DNA of 48,741 bases from JAAYYF01 sp040255585 (GCA_040255585.1 JBDZVI010000013.1:1-48741); one strand, 5' to 3'. Shown: positions 8,726 to 17,028, numbered from the stretch's first letter. The notes: generated by a model not told the origin, from the letters alone. Program-made: numbers and translations.

Positions 8726-8737
8726 GCGGGGTGGTGC

Positions 8738-8743
8738 TATCAT
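8738..8743 (+). promoter_or_regulatory. -10 box of the valS operon
   Basis: TATCAT lies 13 bp after the mrp stop and about 8 bp before the first conserved T-box leader nucleotides, as expected for the leader's transcription start near 8750. No clear -35 box is visible. Confidence 0.5.
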
Positions 8744-8746
8744 CTG

Positions 8747-9030
8747 CGCCAGCAGGAAGAGTAGGCGCCCCCGCCCCGCCAGAGAGTCCGTGCCGGTTAC
8801 GAACCGGGTGAGAGCGCGGACCGGGAGCGAGCGCCGAACGTCGCCCGCCGGACGGATCGCCGTCCTGGGGTGCTGGGTCGCGTAGTCGCGCCTTATCCAT
8901 ACACCCCCGAACCGCTGCCGCGTCAGGCGCAGCGTCCTGAGAGTGCCCCCGCAGCGTCGGGGGAAGTGCGGTGGTACCGCGGGGTCACGCACGTGCCTCG
9001 TCCGCAACTGGCCGGACGGGGTGTTTTCAT
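8747..9030 (+). promoter_or_regulatory. T-box riboswitch, valine-specific, upstream of valS
   Basis: Stem I starts AGCAGGAAGAGTA; the AGTA at 8760-8763 is the 5' side of the specifier loop. GGCGC (8764-8768) pairs with GCGCC (8831-8835), and the 3' side of the loop reads GAAC-GTC, giving specifier codon GUC (Val) at 8840-8842. A distal AGAGAG bulge (8781-8786) and a 6-bp hairpin (8793-8807) are present. The T-box core AAGTGCGGTGGTACCGCG (8964-8981) matches the consensus except for one base. Its UGGU (8972-8975) can pair with an ACCA tRNA end. A terminator follows at 8996-9027. Uncharged tRNA-Val should favour antitermination. Confidence 0.92.
8996..9027 (+). terminator. Intrinsic terminator of the valS T-box leader
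   Basis: CCTCGTCCG (8996-9004) pairs with CGGACGGGG (9013-9021) through nine pairs, one of them G-U, with an 8-base loop and a following TGTTTT. This makes the T-box a transcriptional rather than a translational switch. Confidence 0.75.
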
Positions 9031-9082
9031 CTCCCTTGCCCCTCCGGCGGGCGCGCCAAGCGCTCCAGAGACGGAGGAGTCC

Positions 9083-11743
9083 ATGGTCGAGGAACCGACA
9101 CGAACACCGGTGGGCGCCGACCTGCCGAGCCGCTACGACCCGGCCGCGCTGGAGGCGCGCTGGGCCGAGCGGTGGGCGCGCGAGCCGTTCGCGGCCGACG
9201 CCGCCAGCCCCAAGCCGCCCTTCTGCATCGTCATCCCGCCGCCCAACGTCACGGGCAACCTGCACCTCGGGCACGCCTTCGACAACACGATCATCGACGT
9301 CCTCATCCGCTTCAAGCGCATGCAGGGCTTCGAGGCGCTGTTCCAACCCGGCACCGATCACGCGGGCATCAGCACGCAGGTACAGGTCGAGAAGGCGCTG
9401 CGCAAGGAGGGCACGAGCCGCCAGGAGCTCGGCCGCGAGGCGTTCCTCGAGCGCGTGTGGGAGTGGAAGGAGCGCTACGGCGGGATCATCCTCGAGCAGC
9501 TCCAACGTCTCGGCGTCAGCGCCGACTGGACGCGCACGCGCTTCACCATGGACGAGGGGCTGTCGCGCGCCGTGCGCCGCCAGTTCGTCGAGCTCTACCA
9601 CCAGGGGCTCGTGTACCGCGGCGAGCGCATCGTCAACTGGGACCCCATCAGCAAGACGGTGCTCTCCGATCTCGAGGTCGACCGCGAGGACCGGCCTGGC
9701 AAGCTGTACGAGCTGGCGTACGCGCTCCAGGCGGCGGACGGTCGGGGCGATGACGGCGAGATAACGATCGCGACCGTGCGGCCCGAGACGATCTTCGCCG
9801 ACGTCGCCGTCGCCCTCCACCCGGACGACCCCCGCGCCGCCGGCCTCGCCGGGCGTCGTGTTCGCATCCCGCTCACCGACCGCTACGTCCCCATCATCCT
9901 TGACGAGGCCGTCGAGCTAGGGTTCGGCACGGGCGCGCTGAAGATCACGCCCGCGCACGACCCGACGGACTTCGAGATCGGCGAGCGCCACGGCCTGCCG
10001 CACCCGAGCGTCATCGACCTGGACGCCCGGCTCGCGGGCGAGCTGGTGCCGGCCGAACTGCGCGGCATGGACCGTTTCGAGGCGCGCGCCAAGGTCGTCG
10101 AGTTGCTCGCGGCCGCCGGTAGCCTGCGGGGGCAACGCGACCACACCGTCGCCCTCGGCCTCTCGCAACGGACGGGCGAACCGGTCGAGCCGATCCTGTC
10201 GTTGCAATGGTTCTACGACACGGACGCCATCGCGGCACGCGCGCTAGCCGCCCTCGAGGCCGGCGAGATCACCGTGGTCCCGGAGCGCTACACGAAGGTG
10301 AACAAGGACTGGCTCGCCAAGCTGCGCCACTGGACGATCTCGCGGCAGCTCTGGTGGGGTCACCGCATCCCGGCCTGGTACGACGCGGACGGCAACATCT
10401 ACGTGCCGCCCGTCGAGGACCCCGACCTAGATCCGTCCGACGACGCCCGCTACGCCGCCCTCGAGCTGCGGCAGGACGAGGATGTGTTCGACACGTGGTT
10501 CTCGTCCAACCTGTGGCCCTTCAGCACGTTGGGATGGCCGGACGAGACGGACCCCTTCTTCAGGAAGTTCTACCCGACGAGCGTGCTGGTGACCGGCTAC
10601 GACATCCTGTTCTTCTGGGTCGCGCGCATGGAGCTCGCCGCCTACCAGTTCACGGGCCGCAAGCCGTTCGACACGGTGGTGCTGCACGGCCTCGTCCTCG
10701 ACGCCAACGGACAGAAGATGTCGAAGTCGAAGGGCAACGGCATCGACCCGCTGCAGGTCATCGACGAGCACGGCGCCGACGCGCTGCGCTTCGCGACGGG
10801 CTACGCGAGCACCGGCGGGCAGGACGTGCGGTGGGACGACCGACGCGTCGAGATGGGCAGGAACTACGCCACCAAGCTCTGGAACGCCGCCCGCTTCGCC
10901 CTGATCAACCTGCGAGGCGACGCGGGGGGCGAGCGGCCGGCGAGGCTCGCCGACCGCTGGATCCTCAGCCGCCTGCAACGCACCATCGCGACCGTAACGG
11001 AGGCGCTGGAGGCGTTCGACCTCGGCGCGGCGACGCGCGCGCTATACGACTTCGCGTGGTCAGAGTTCTGCGACTGGTACGTGGAGGCGGCCAAGCCGGC
11101 CCTCAGGGAGGAGGACGCGGCGACGCGCGCCACCCTCAAGCGGGTGCTGGAGGCCATCCTCGCCATGCAGCACCCGCTCATGCCGTTCGTGACGTCGGAG
11201 CTGTACGCGGCCCTAGGCCACGAGGAGCAACTCGCCTTGGCAGAGTGGCCGCGCGTCGACGAGGGCCTCGTCGACCAAGGGGCCGAAGACGACTTCGCCC
11301 GGCTGCAAGGGGCGATCCAGGCCGTGCGCAGCCTGCGGAGCGAGGCCGACCTGCCACCGACCGCGCGGCTCGTCGTGACCGTCGCTGGCGAGGGGGCGGC
11401 CCTTATCGAGCGCGAGGCGGCCGTGTTCGAGGCCGTGGCGCGCGCGCGGGCCGAGGCGACCGGCGCCGCCGACGGGCCGAGCCTGACCAGCGCCCTGCCC
11501 GGTCTCGAGGTGCGCCTGCCCCTCGCCGGCCAGGTCGACGTGACCGAGTACCTTGCCAGGCAGCGCAAGCGCCTCACCAACCTTGAGGAGGAGCTGGCGC
11601 GCTCCGAGCGCAAGCTCGGCAACGAGAAGTTCGTAGCGAACGCCCCCGCAGAGGTCGTCGCAGAGGAGCGCCGGCGCGCCGCGGAGGCCGCTGAGCTGGT
11701 GGAGCGCCTGCGGTCGCTCCTGGAGCGGTTGGGAGGCGAGTGA
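9083..11743 (+). CDS. valS: Valyl-tRNA synthetase
   Basis: 886 residues, a class I synthetase charging tRNA-Val. HLGH (61-64, after PPNVTGN) and KMSKS (545-549) are intact. The editing domain lies between, the anticodon-binding domain follows, and the C-terminal coiled coil (about 820-886; RQRKRLTNLEEELARSERKL) typical of ValS is present. The ATG at 9083 is chosen because it follows GGAGGAG, while the open frame upstream of it is the T-box leader. Its last bases overlap the hutH start (GTGA), so hutH and the ureohydrolase share its transcript. Confidence 0.97.
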   Translation: MVEEPTRTPVGADLPSRYDPAALEARWAERWAREPFAADAASPKPPFCIVIPPPNVTGNLHLGHAFDNTIIDVLIRFKRMQGFEALFQPGTDHAGISTQVQVEKALRKEGTSRQELGREAFLERVWEWKERYGGIILEQLQRLGVSADWTRTRFTMDEGLSRAVRRQFVELYHQGLVYRGERIVNWDPISKTVLSDLEVDREDRPGKLYELAYALQAADGRGDDGEITIATVRPETIFADVAVALHPDDPRAAGLAGRRVRIPLTDRYVPIILDEAVELGFGTGALKITPAHDPTDFEIGERHGLPHPSVIDLDARLAGELVPAELRGMDRFEARAKVVELLAAAGSLRGQRDHTVALGLSQRTGEPVEPILSLQWFYDTDAIAARALAALEAGEITVVPERYTKVNKDWLAKLRHWTISRQLWWGHRIPAWYDADGNIYVPPVEDPDLDPSDDARYAALELRQDEDVFDTWFSSNLWPFSTLGWPDETDPFFRKFYPTSVLVTGYDILFFWVARMELAAYQFTGRKPFDTVVLHGLVLDANGQKMSKSKGNGIDPLQVIDEHGADALRFATGYASTGGQDVRWDDRRVEMGRNYATKLWNAARFALINLRGDAGGERPARLADRWILSRLQRTIATVTEALEAFDLGAATRALYDFAWSEFCDWYVEAAKPALREEDAATRATLKRVLEAILAMQHPLMPFVTSELYAALGHEEQLALAEWPRVDEGLVDQGAEDDFARLQGAIQAVRSLRSEADLPPTARLVVTVAGEGAALIEREAAVFEAVARARAEATGAADGPSLTSALPGLEVRLPLAGQVDVTEYLARQRKRLTNLEEELARSERKLGNEKFVANAPAEVVAEERRRAAEAAELVERLRSLLERLGGE

Positions 11744-13281
11744 GCTTGGGAGGCACGTTCCAACTCGGCTCGGAGCTGAGCCTGGCGGCGTTCGAGGGCG
11801 TGGCGCGCGGCGACTGGTGCGTGCAGCTGCCTAGCGCGGTCGAGGAGCGCCTGGCCAACAACCGTGCGTTCGTAGACGCGCTGCTGGCGCGTGGCGACAC
11901 GGCCTACGGCGTGACGACCGGCTTCGGGCGCTTCGCGACGACGCGCATCGGGCCCGCCGACGTGCGGACCCTCCAGCGCAACCTCCTCCTGTCTCACGCT
12001 GTCGGCGTCGGCGAGCCGTTCCCTACCGAGGTCGTGCGCGCCATGCTCCTGTTGCGCGCGCAGTCCCTCGCGCACGCGGCGTCCGGGGTGCGCCCCGCCG
12101 TCGTCGCGCTGCTCGCCCAACTCCTGGAACGCCGCGTCCACCCGGTGGTGCCGTCGCAAGGCTCCGTCGGGGCGTCCGGCGACCTGGCGCCGCTCGCGCA
12201 CATGGCACTCGTCCTCATCGGCGAGGGCGAGGCCGAGGTCGCCGGCGAGCAGCTGCCCGGCGCGGCCGCCCTCGAGAGCGTCGGCTTGCGACCGCTCACG
12301 CTGGAGGCCAAGGAGGGGCTTGCCCTCATCAACGGCACGCAGGCCATGACCGCGCTCCTGGCGCTGGCCGTGCTCGACGCCGAGCGCCTCGCCAAGGCCG
12401 CCGACGTGGCGGCCGGCATGACCATCGAGGCGCTCCTCGGCAGCCATGCCCCGTTCGACCCCGCCGTCGTGCGCCTGCGCCCGCACGCGGGGGCCGTCAC
12501 GGTGAGCGCCAACATGCGCGCCATCCTGGCCGACTCCCAGGTCGTGCTCTCGCACGCCGACTGCGACCGCGTGCAGGACCCGTACTCGCTGCGCGCCGTG
12601 CCGCAGGTCCACGGGGCCACGCGCGCGGCGCTCGCGCACGTGCGCCAGGTCGTCGAGACGGAGCTCGGCTCCGTCACGGACAACCCGCTGATCGTCACCG
12701 ACGACGGCCAGGAGCGCGTGATCAGCGCGGGCAACTTCCACGGCCAGCCGTTGGCGTTGGCCGCCGATTACGCCGCCATCGCCGTCGCGGAGCTCGCGAA
12801 CATCTCCGAGCGGCGCGTCGAGCAGCTCGTCAACCCGGCCCTCTCAGGCTTGCCCGGCTTCCTGACGGAACATGGCGGCCTCGATTCCGGGCTCATGGTG
12901 GCGCAGTACACGGCCGCCGCCCTCGTGAGCGAGAACAAGGTCCTCGCCCACCCGGCGTCGGTGGACTCCATCCCGACGAGCGCCAACCAGGAGGACCACG
13001 TCTCCATGGGCGCCCACGCCTGCCGCAAGCTGTGGAGCGTCCTGCGCAACGCCCGGTACGTGGTCGCTGTTGAGCTGCTCGCGGCCGCGCAGGGGTTGGA
13101 TTTCAGGGCCCCGCTCGTCCCGGGCGTCGGCGCCGCGGCCGCCCACGCTCACATCCGCGAGCGCGTACCGCACCTCGGCAACGACCGCTACCTCAAGCCC
13201 GACCTTGAGGCCGTCCACTCCACCATCCAAGACGGCAGCCTCCTCGCCGCCGTTGTCGCCGCCGGCGTGGAGCTGGCATGA
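11740..13281 (+). CDS. hutH: Histidine ammonia-lyase
   Basis: 513 residues. It removes ammonia from histidine to give urocanate, the first step of histidine use. The MIO prosthetic group arises from Ala145-Ser146-Gly147 in GSVGASGDLAPLAH. LSHAVGVGEP and the QEDHVSMG motif favour HutH over Phe/Tyr ammonia-lyases. The GTG start at 11740 overlaps the valS stop, and its own stop overlaps the next ATG by four bases. No hutU, hutI or hut regulator lies nearby, so the pathway must be completed elsewhere. Its place under a valine T-box is unusual. Confidence 0.95.
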   Translation: MSLGGTFQLGSELSLAAFEGVARGDWCVQLPSAVEERLANNRAFVDALLARGDTAYGVTTGFGRFATTRIGPADVRTLQRNLLLSHAVGVGEPFPTEVVRAMLLLRAQSLAHAASGVRPAVVALLAQLLERRVHPVVPSQGSVGASGDLAPLAHMALVLIGEGEAEVAGEQLPGAAALESVGLRPLTLEAKEGLALINGTQAMTALLALAVLDAERLAKAADVAAGMTIEALLGSHAPFDPAVVRLRPHAGAVTVSANMRAILADSQVVLSHADCDRVQDPYSLRAVPQVHGATRAALAHVRQVVETELGSVTDNPLIVTDDGQERVISAGNFHGQPLALAADYAAIAVAELANISERRVEQLVNPALSGLPGFLTEHGGLDSGLMVAQYTAAALVSENKVLAHPASVDSIPTSANQEDHVSMGAHACRKLWSVLRNARYVVAVELLAAAQGLDFRAPLVPGVGAAAAHAHIRERVPHLGNDRYLKPDLEAVHSTIQDGSLLAAVVAAGVELA

Positions 13282-14225
13282 GCGGGCGGCAGACCGAACT
13301 GCCGTTCACGGGGCCGGCCACCTTCTTCAAGGCGCCGTACGTTCCGGTGGGCGAGCTCGCGCCGGCCGCTTACGACGCCGGGCTCCTCGGCGTGCCCTTC
13401 GATTTCGCCGTCGGCTTCAGGCCCGGCGCGCGTTTCGCGCCGGCGGCTCTGCGCGCGGCGAGCGGCCGGTACGCGCTCCCGCCCGAAGGCTTCTACGACC
13501 AGGAGACCGACACGTTCCGCCTGGCCGGCGCGCGGCTCGTCGACGCGGGCGATGTCGACGTGGCGCAGCTGGAGACGGCCGTGAGCCACGACCGGATCAC
13601 GGCGGCCGCGAGGGCGCTGCGGGCGGCCGCCAAGCTGCCCGTGTTCGTGGGCGGCGACCACTCCGTGAGCTACCCGCTCCTGCGGGCGTTCGACGACGTG
13701 CGCGAACTGCACGTCGTGCAGCTCGACGCCCACCTCGACTACTCCGAGGCGCGCAACGCCACGCGCTTCGCCAACTCCAGCCCCTTCAGGCGCGCCGTGG
13801 AGGCGCTCCCTGGCCTGAAGCGGATCACCGTGATCGGGTTGCGGGGGGTGCGGGCCGACGCCGAGGCCTTCCGCGCCGCCCGCGCTCGCGGACACGAGCT
13901 CGTGAGCGCCCGCGCCGTGCGCGCCGACCTCGTATCGGTGATAGAGAAGCTGCCGCGCGGCGCCCACGTCTACCTGAGCGTCGATGTCGACGCCCTCGAT
14001 GCTGCCGAGCTGCCAGGTACCGGCAGCCCCGAGCCCGAGGGCCTCGCCTACGGGGAGCTGCGCGACCTCGTCGTGGCCACCTTCGCCCGCAACCGCGTGC
14101 TCGGCCTTGACCTCATGGAACTGGCGCCCGAGCTGGACCCGACGGGCCGGAGCGCGCTACTAGCCGCGCGGCTGCTGGCCGAGGCGTTGGCGGCGTGGTG
14201 GGAGGTCGGGGGGAGAGCCGGCTAG
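13278..14225 (+). CDS. Arginase-family ureohydrolase (agmatinase/formimidoylglutamase-like)
   Basis: 315 residues with the manganese ligands of the family: His in FVGGDHSV, the two Asp and His in QLDAHLD, and both Asp in SVDVDALD followed by the GTGSPEPEG turn. Being coupled to hutH suggests formimidoylglutamase (hutG) as the substrate class, but agmatinase or another guanidino hydrolase cannot be excluded. The usual SHG segment after DAHLD is NSSPFRR here, so the His that acts in proton transfer in arginases is missing. Its stop shares bases with the convergent MFS gene stop. Confidence 0.85.
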   Translation: MSGRQTELPFTGPATFFKAPYVPVGELAPAAYDAGLLGVPFDFAVGFRPGARFAPAALRAASGRYALPPEGFYDQETDTFRLAGARLVDAGDVDVAQLETAVSHDRITAAARALRAAAKLPVFVGGDHSVSYPLLRAFDDVRELHVVQLDAHLDYSEARNATRFANSSPFRRAVEALPGLKRITVIGLRGVRADAEAFRAARARGHELVSARAVRADLVSVIEKLPRGAHVYLSVDVDALDAAELPGTGSPEPEGLAYGELRDLVVATFARNRVLGLDLMELAPELDPTGRSALLAARLLAEALAAWWEVGGRAG

Positions 14226-15623
14226 TCGGCGTTCCGCGCCAGCGCCGCCTGCAACCGGTCATTGCCAAGCAGTGTAGCTACGCTCCACACGGCCGCGCAG
14301 GCCGCCACCACGCCGGCGGAGGCCGCGAACGTGAGCGTGGGCGGCAGGCCGTCGGCCGCGGCCGCGCTCAGCGCCGCCCCGGCGGCCTGGCCTACGGCGT
14401 TGACGCTGACTATCGCCCCCATGACCTTGCCGCGGGCGCCCTCGGGGATGGCGAGCTGCAGCAGTGTGATGGCCGCGACCTGGTTGAAGCCGATGCCGAG
14501 ACCGAGCAGGCCTGCGCCCGCGAGCAGCCACGGGAACCCGCCAACGGCCATCGCGCCGAAGCCGGTCGCCATGGCTACCTGGGCGAGGGAGACGCCGTGC
14601 TGGGGCGCGACGCGCCGCCCTACGACGCTGACGACGCCGATCCCGACCAGCATCGCGGCCGACAACGTCATCTCGAACAGCCCGTAGCCGCCGGCCCCGT
14701 GTCCGGACCTGTCCATCAGGACGGGCATCAGCGCGCTGAGGAGCAGCATGGCGACGTTCACCATGAGCGAGAGGGGCAGCACCAGGACGAGCGGCCCGGC
14801 GCGGCGCAGATGGTCGAGGCCGGCGGCAAGTTCGCGCAGGAAAGGGGTAGCCTCGTGCCTGCCCACCCCCCTGCCGGGCCGGTCTAGACCCCGGACGAGC
14901 GCGCAGAACAGAGCTTCGAGGCCGAGGAGCGGCGCCGCCAGGAGGAGCGTCGCGGCGGGTCCGAGCCAGCCGACGAGCGCGCCTGCGACGCCAAGGCCGA
15001 GGAGGGGAACCCCTNNNNNNNNNNNNNNNNNNNNNNNNNNNNNNNNNNNNNNNNNNNNNNNNNNNNNNNNNNNNNNNNNNNNNNNNNNNNNNNNNNNNNN
15101 NNNNNNNNNNNNNNTCCGAGCCAGCCGACGAGCGCGCCTGCGACGCCAAGGCCGAGGAGGGGAACCCCTCGCAGTGCGGCTTGCACGAGCGAGTTCGCCC
15201 TCGCGAGCTCGCCCTCGCGAGCTCGCCCTGCGGTACGAGTCGTGGCACGGCCACGTTGCCGGCCGCGAACACGTAGGTCGACACGAGGCCGTTCAGGAAG
15301 GCGACCAGGTAGACGACCGCGAGCGGAAGCTCGGCTCCGACGGCCAACGCGCCCATGCCGCCGAACAGGAGCGCTCGCGAGACGCCGGCCAGGACGAGCA
15401 TCGGCCGGAGCGGAAGGCGGTCGGCCAGCGCGCCGACGACCGGGCCGGCGAAGCGTGCGATCGAGGCCGCCAGGAGCGTCGTCGCGATGGCGCGCGGGTC
15501 GCCGGAGACGGCGAGGACGAGGAAGGGCAGGGCGATGACGACGAGGGCGTCGCCCAGCGCCGCGCTGGCGAGCCCGAGCCAGTAGGCCCCGAAGTCGCGG
15601 TTCCAGAGCGTCGTGCGTTCCAT
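14222..15623 (-). CDS. MFS transporter, reading frame broken by an assembly gap and a 14-bp duplication
   Basis: Reading from ATG 15623, the N-terminal half (MERTTLWNRDFGAYWLGLASAALGD, then six-helix type segments and RLVPQGELARA) runs into a frameshift at the 14-bp tandem duplication 15195-15222, then into the N run. The C-terminal half resumes at 14960 and ends at 14222. If one 14-bp unit, the 100 N and one copy of the 55-bp flanking duplicate are removed, the gene becomes 1233 bp, exactly 411 codons, and reads straight through LVGWLGPAATLLLAAPLL. It is therefore probably an intact 410-residue major facilitator carrier. Substrate unknown. It is divergent from a winged-helix regulator that may control it. 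Confidence 0.85.
14960..15014. repeat. 55-bp duplicate, left copy beside the gap
   Basis: Identical base for base to 15115-15169 on the far side of the N run. Best read as the overlapping ends of two contigs that were not merged. Confidence 0.9.
15015..15114. other. Assembly gap of 100 N
   Basis: Exactly 100 N, the usual placeholder length. Both flanks carry the same 55 bases, so the true gap may be zero or negative. Confidence 0.99.
15115..15169. repeat. 55-bp duplicate, right copy beside the gap
   Basis: Same sequence as 14960-15014. Collapsing the two copies and the N run restores the MFS reading frame. Confidence 0.9.
15195..15222. repeat. 14-bp tandem duplication in the MFS gene
   Basis: TCGCCCTCGCGAGC occurs twice in a row, followed by a partial third TCGCCCT. 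Fourteen is not a multiple of three, so the second copy shifts the frame. Deleting one unit gives VPQGELARANSLVQAALRG. Confidence 0.85.
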
Positions 15624-15645
15624 ACCCGCGCACGATGGCTGCTAC

Positions 15646-15679
15646 GCTACTAGAAATGAAACCAAACGATTCTAGTAGC
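15646..15679. promoter_or_regulatory. Perfect 10-bp inverted repeat over the regulator start codon, candidate operator
   Basis: GCTACTAGAA (15646-15655) and TTCTAGTAGC (15670-15679) are exact reverse complements separated by 14 bases, in the 32-bp region between the divergent MFS (15623) and regulator (15656) genes. The left arm overlaps the regulator's TACGCT (15643-15648) and, on the other strand, a TAGCGT that could serve the MFS gene. A bound dimer would block both. Confidence 0.65.
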
Positions 15680-16324
15680 GAGGAGCCGACCGAGTTCCAC
15701 GTCGTCGGGTCGGCGGAGCAGGCGGCCATCCTCTCCGATACGGCCGCCATGCGCTACTTCGAGCCCTTCCTGGCCTGCGAGTCGAGCGCCTCGGCGGCGG
15801 CGGCGAAGGCGGGCGTGAGGCTCGACACGCTGCTCTACCGAGTGCGGCGCTTCCTCGCGGTCGGCTTGCTGCGCGTCGTGCGCGAGGAGCGCCGGGCCGG
15901 CCGACCCATCAAGGTTTACCGCTCGTCCGCCGACGCCTACTTCGTGCCGTTCGCGATCACGCCGTACGCCGACCTGGCCGAACGCCTGAAGGATGAGACG
16001 GGCGACTTCATCGCCCATTCCTATGCGGCCATGGCCAGGGCGCTCTCGGCCCAGGGTGCGGATGGGCGGCGTCTATACCGCAAGGCAGACGGCACCGTGT
16101 GGCAGGACATGGCCGACGCCTCGCTACGGAAGTTCAGTGTCAAGGAGGGCCGTCCGGGCGTAGCCGAGGCTTTCATGGGGAGGCCCAGGTTGAGGGAGAG
16201 CGACGCGCGTGCGCTCTGCGCCGACATGGAGGCGCTCTTCTACAAGGCCCTTGGCCTCCACGATGAGAGCGAGGGCAAGCCGTTCCTGCTGACGCTGATC
16301 TTCGCTCCCGAGCGGGCCGGGTAG
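15656..16324 (+). CDS. Winged-helix transcriptional regulator, ArsR-like
   Basis: 222 residues. Residues about 30-90 form a likely winged helix (EPFLACESSASAAAAKAGVRLDTLLYRVRRFLAVGLLRVV, then a basic wing GRPIKVYRSS). The remainder is a helical and beta region without a recognised ligand motif. The ATG at 15656 lies 7 bases after TACGCT, so the mRNA may be leaderless, and it sits inside a perfect inverted repeat, suggesting self-repression. It is divergent from the MFS carrier by 32 bp, the usual layout of a local regulator and its efflux pump. Ligand unknown. Confidence 0.7.
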   Translation: MKPNDSSSEEPTEFHVVGSAEQAAILSDTAAMRYFEPFLACESSASAAAAKAGVRLDTLLYRVRRFLAVGLLRVVREERRAGRPIKVYRSSADAYFVPFAITPYADLAERLKDETGDFIAHSYAAMARALSAQGADGRRLYRKADGTVWQDMADASLRKFSVKEGRPGVAEAFMGRPRLRESDARALCADMEALFYKALGLHDESEGKPFLLTLIFAPERAG

Positions 16325-16360
16325 GTGGCCGGGGCATCGCAGCGCCCGGGGGCGAGGACA

Positions 16361-16396
16361 GGCCGCGGACGAGTCGGGGGCGACCCGACCGCGGCC
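16361..16396. terminator. Hairpin between convergent genes, candidate two-way terminator
   Basis: GGCCGCG (16361-16367) pairs with CGCGGCC (16390-16396), and inside it GTCGGG (16373-16378) pairs with CCCGAC (16384-16389) around a 5-base loop, with a 5-base bulge. It lies between the two converging regulator genes. There is no T-run, so termination is inferred from position. Confidence 0.4.
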
Positions 16397-16427
16397 CGGG
16401 ACCGCGGACCTGCCCGGCGGAACGGGG

Positions 16428-16970
16428 CTACGAGGCGGCAGGGTGGTGGGCCACCAGCGCCGCGACGTACTGCGTGCGCGAGTCGAAGCCGAGCTTGCTG
16501 AGGATGTTGGAGACGTGGGCGTTGACGGTCTTCTGCGCCACGCGCAAACGCTCGGCGCTGGTGGCCGTGTCGAGCCCCTGCAACAGTAGGCGCGTCACCC
16601 GTAGCTCCATGTAGGTGAGGCCGCTCTTCCACTGGTAGGTCTTGAGCGAGGACGAGGCGGCGTAGATGCCCGCCACCAGCATGCGCATGTCGCTCATCTC
16701 GACGACGCCGGAGACGTGATAGCTGGCCAGCATGTCGAGGTAGGCCGGGTGCGTGCCCTGGGTGACGACGAGCGTTCTGGCGCGTTCCACGCTGTTCATG
16801 TCCGTCATGCGCGTCATGGCCCAGGTCAGCGGGAAATCGAGTACCAGCTGCGCCGCGTTCGCCTGCCACTTCGGCGGCGACGCCGCGATCTGATCGAGAG
16901 CTTCCTGCACCAGCCTGTGATAGCTCTCATCTGCGGCGATGATGTTGACCGAGGGCGACTTCCGCGTCAT
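16428..16970 (-). CDS. LuxR-type regulator with degenerate receiver-like domain
   Basis: 180 residues. The C-terminal GerE/LuxR helix-turn-helix (about 115-178) is clear: LTYMELRVTRLLLQGL, then RVAQKTVNAHVSNILSKLGFDSR. The N-terminal 105 residues have a receiver-like pattern (NIIAADES, VLDFPL, TLVVTQGTHPAYL, VSGVVEMSD), but the invariant Lys is Glu91 and the spacing from the acid pair to Asp45 is short. It is probably an atypical, phosphorylation-independent response regulator. The ATG at 16970 follows GGAGGAAG. No histidine kinase is nearby. Confidence 0.8.
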   Translation of the reverse strand: MTRKSPSVNIIAADESYHRLVQEALDQIAASPPKWQANAAQLVLDFPLTWAMTRMTDMNSVERARTLVVTQGTHPAYLDMLASYHVSGVVEMSDMRMLVAGIYAASSSLKTYQWKSGLTYMELRVTRLLLQGLDTATSAERLRVAQKTVNAHVSNILSKLGFDSRTQYVAALVAHHPAAS

Positions 16971-17028
16971 GGTTCTTCCTCCGTAACCGAGTTTTCCCGT
17001 GAGGGGCCACTATGCTCCACCGCTTCGG

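Noticed and set aside
8870..9082. N-terminal extension of valS
   Set aside because: The frame is open, but the sequence is the T-box leader with its terminator. AGGAG and the normal ValS N-terminus lie at 9083.
7748..9820. 690-residue minus-strand frame over mrp, the T-box and valS
   Set aside because: Antisense shadow; it would erase three well-supported features.
10207..11586. 459-residue frame inside valS
   Set aside because: Arg-rich out-of-frame shadow.
14222..15623. MFS gene as a true pseudogene
   Set aside because: Both faults sit at the contig ends, and removing the duplicate, the N run and one 14-bp unit gives exactly 411 codons in frame.
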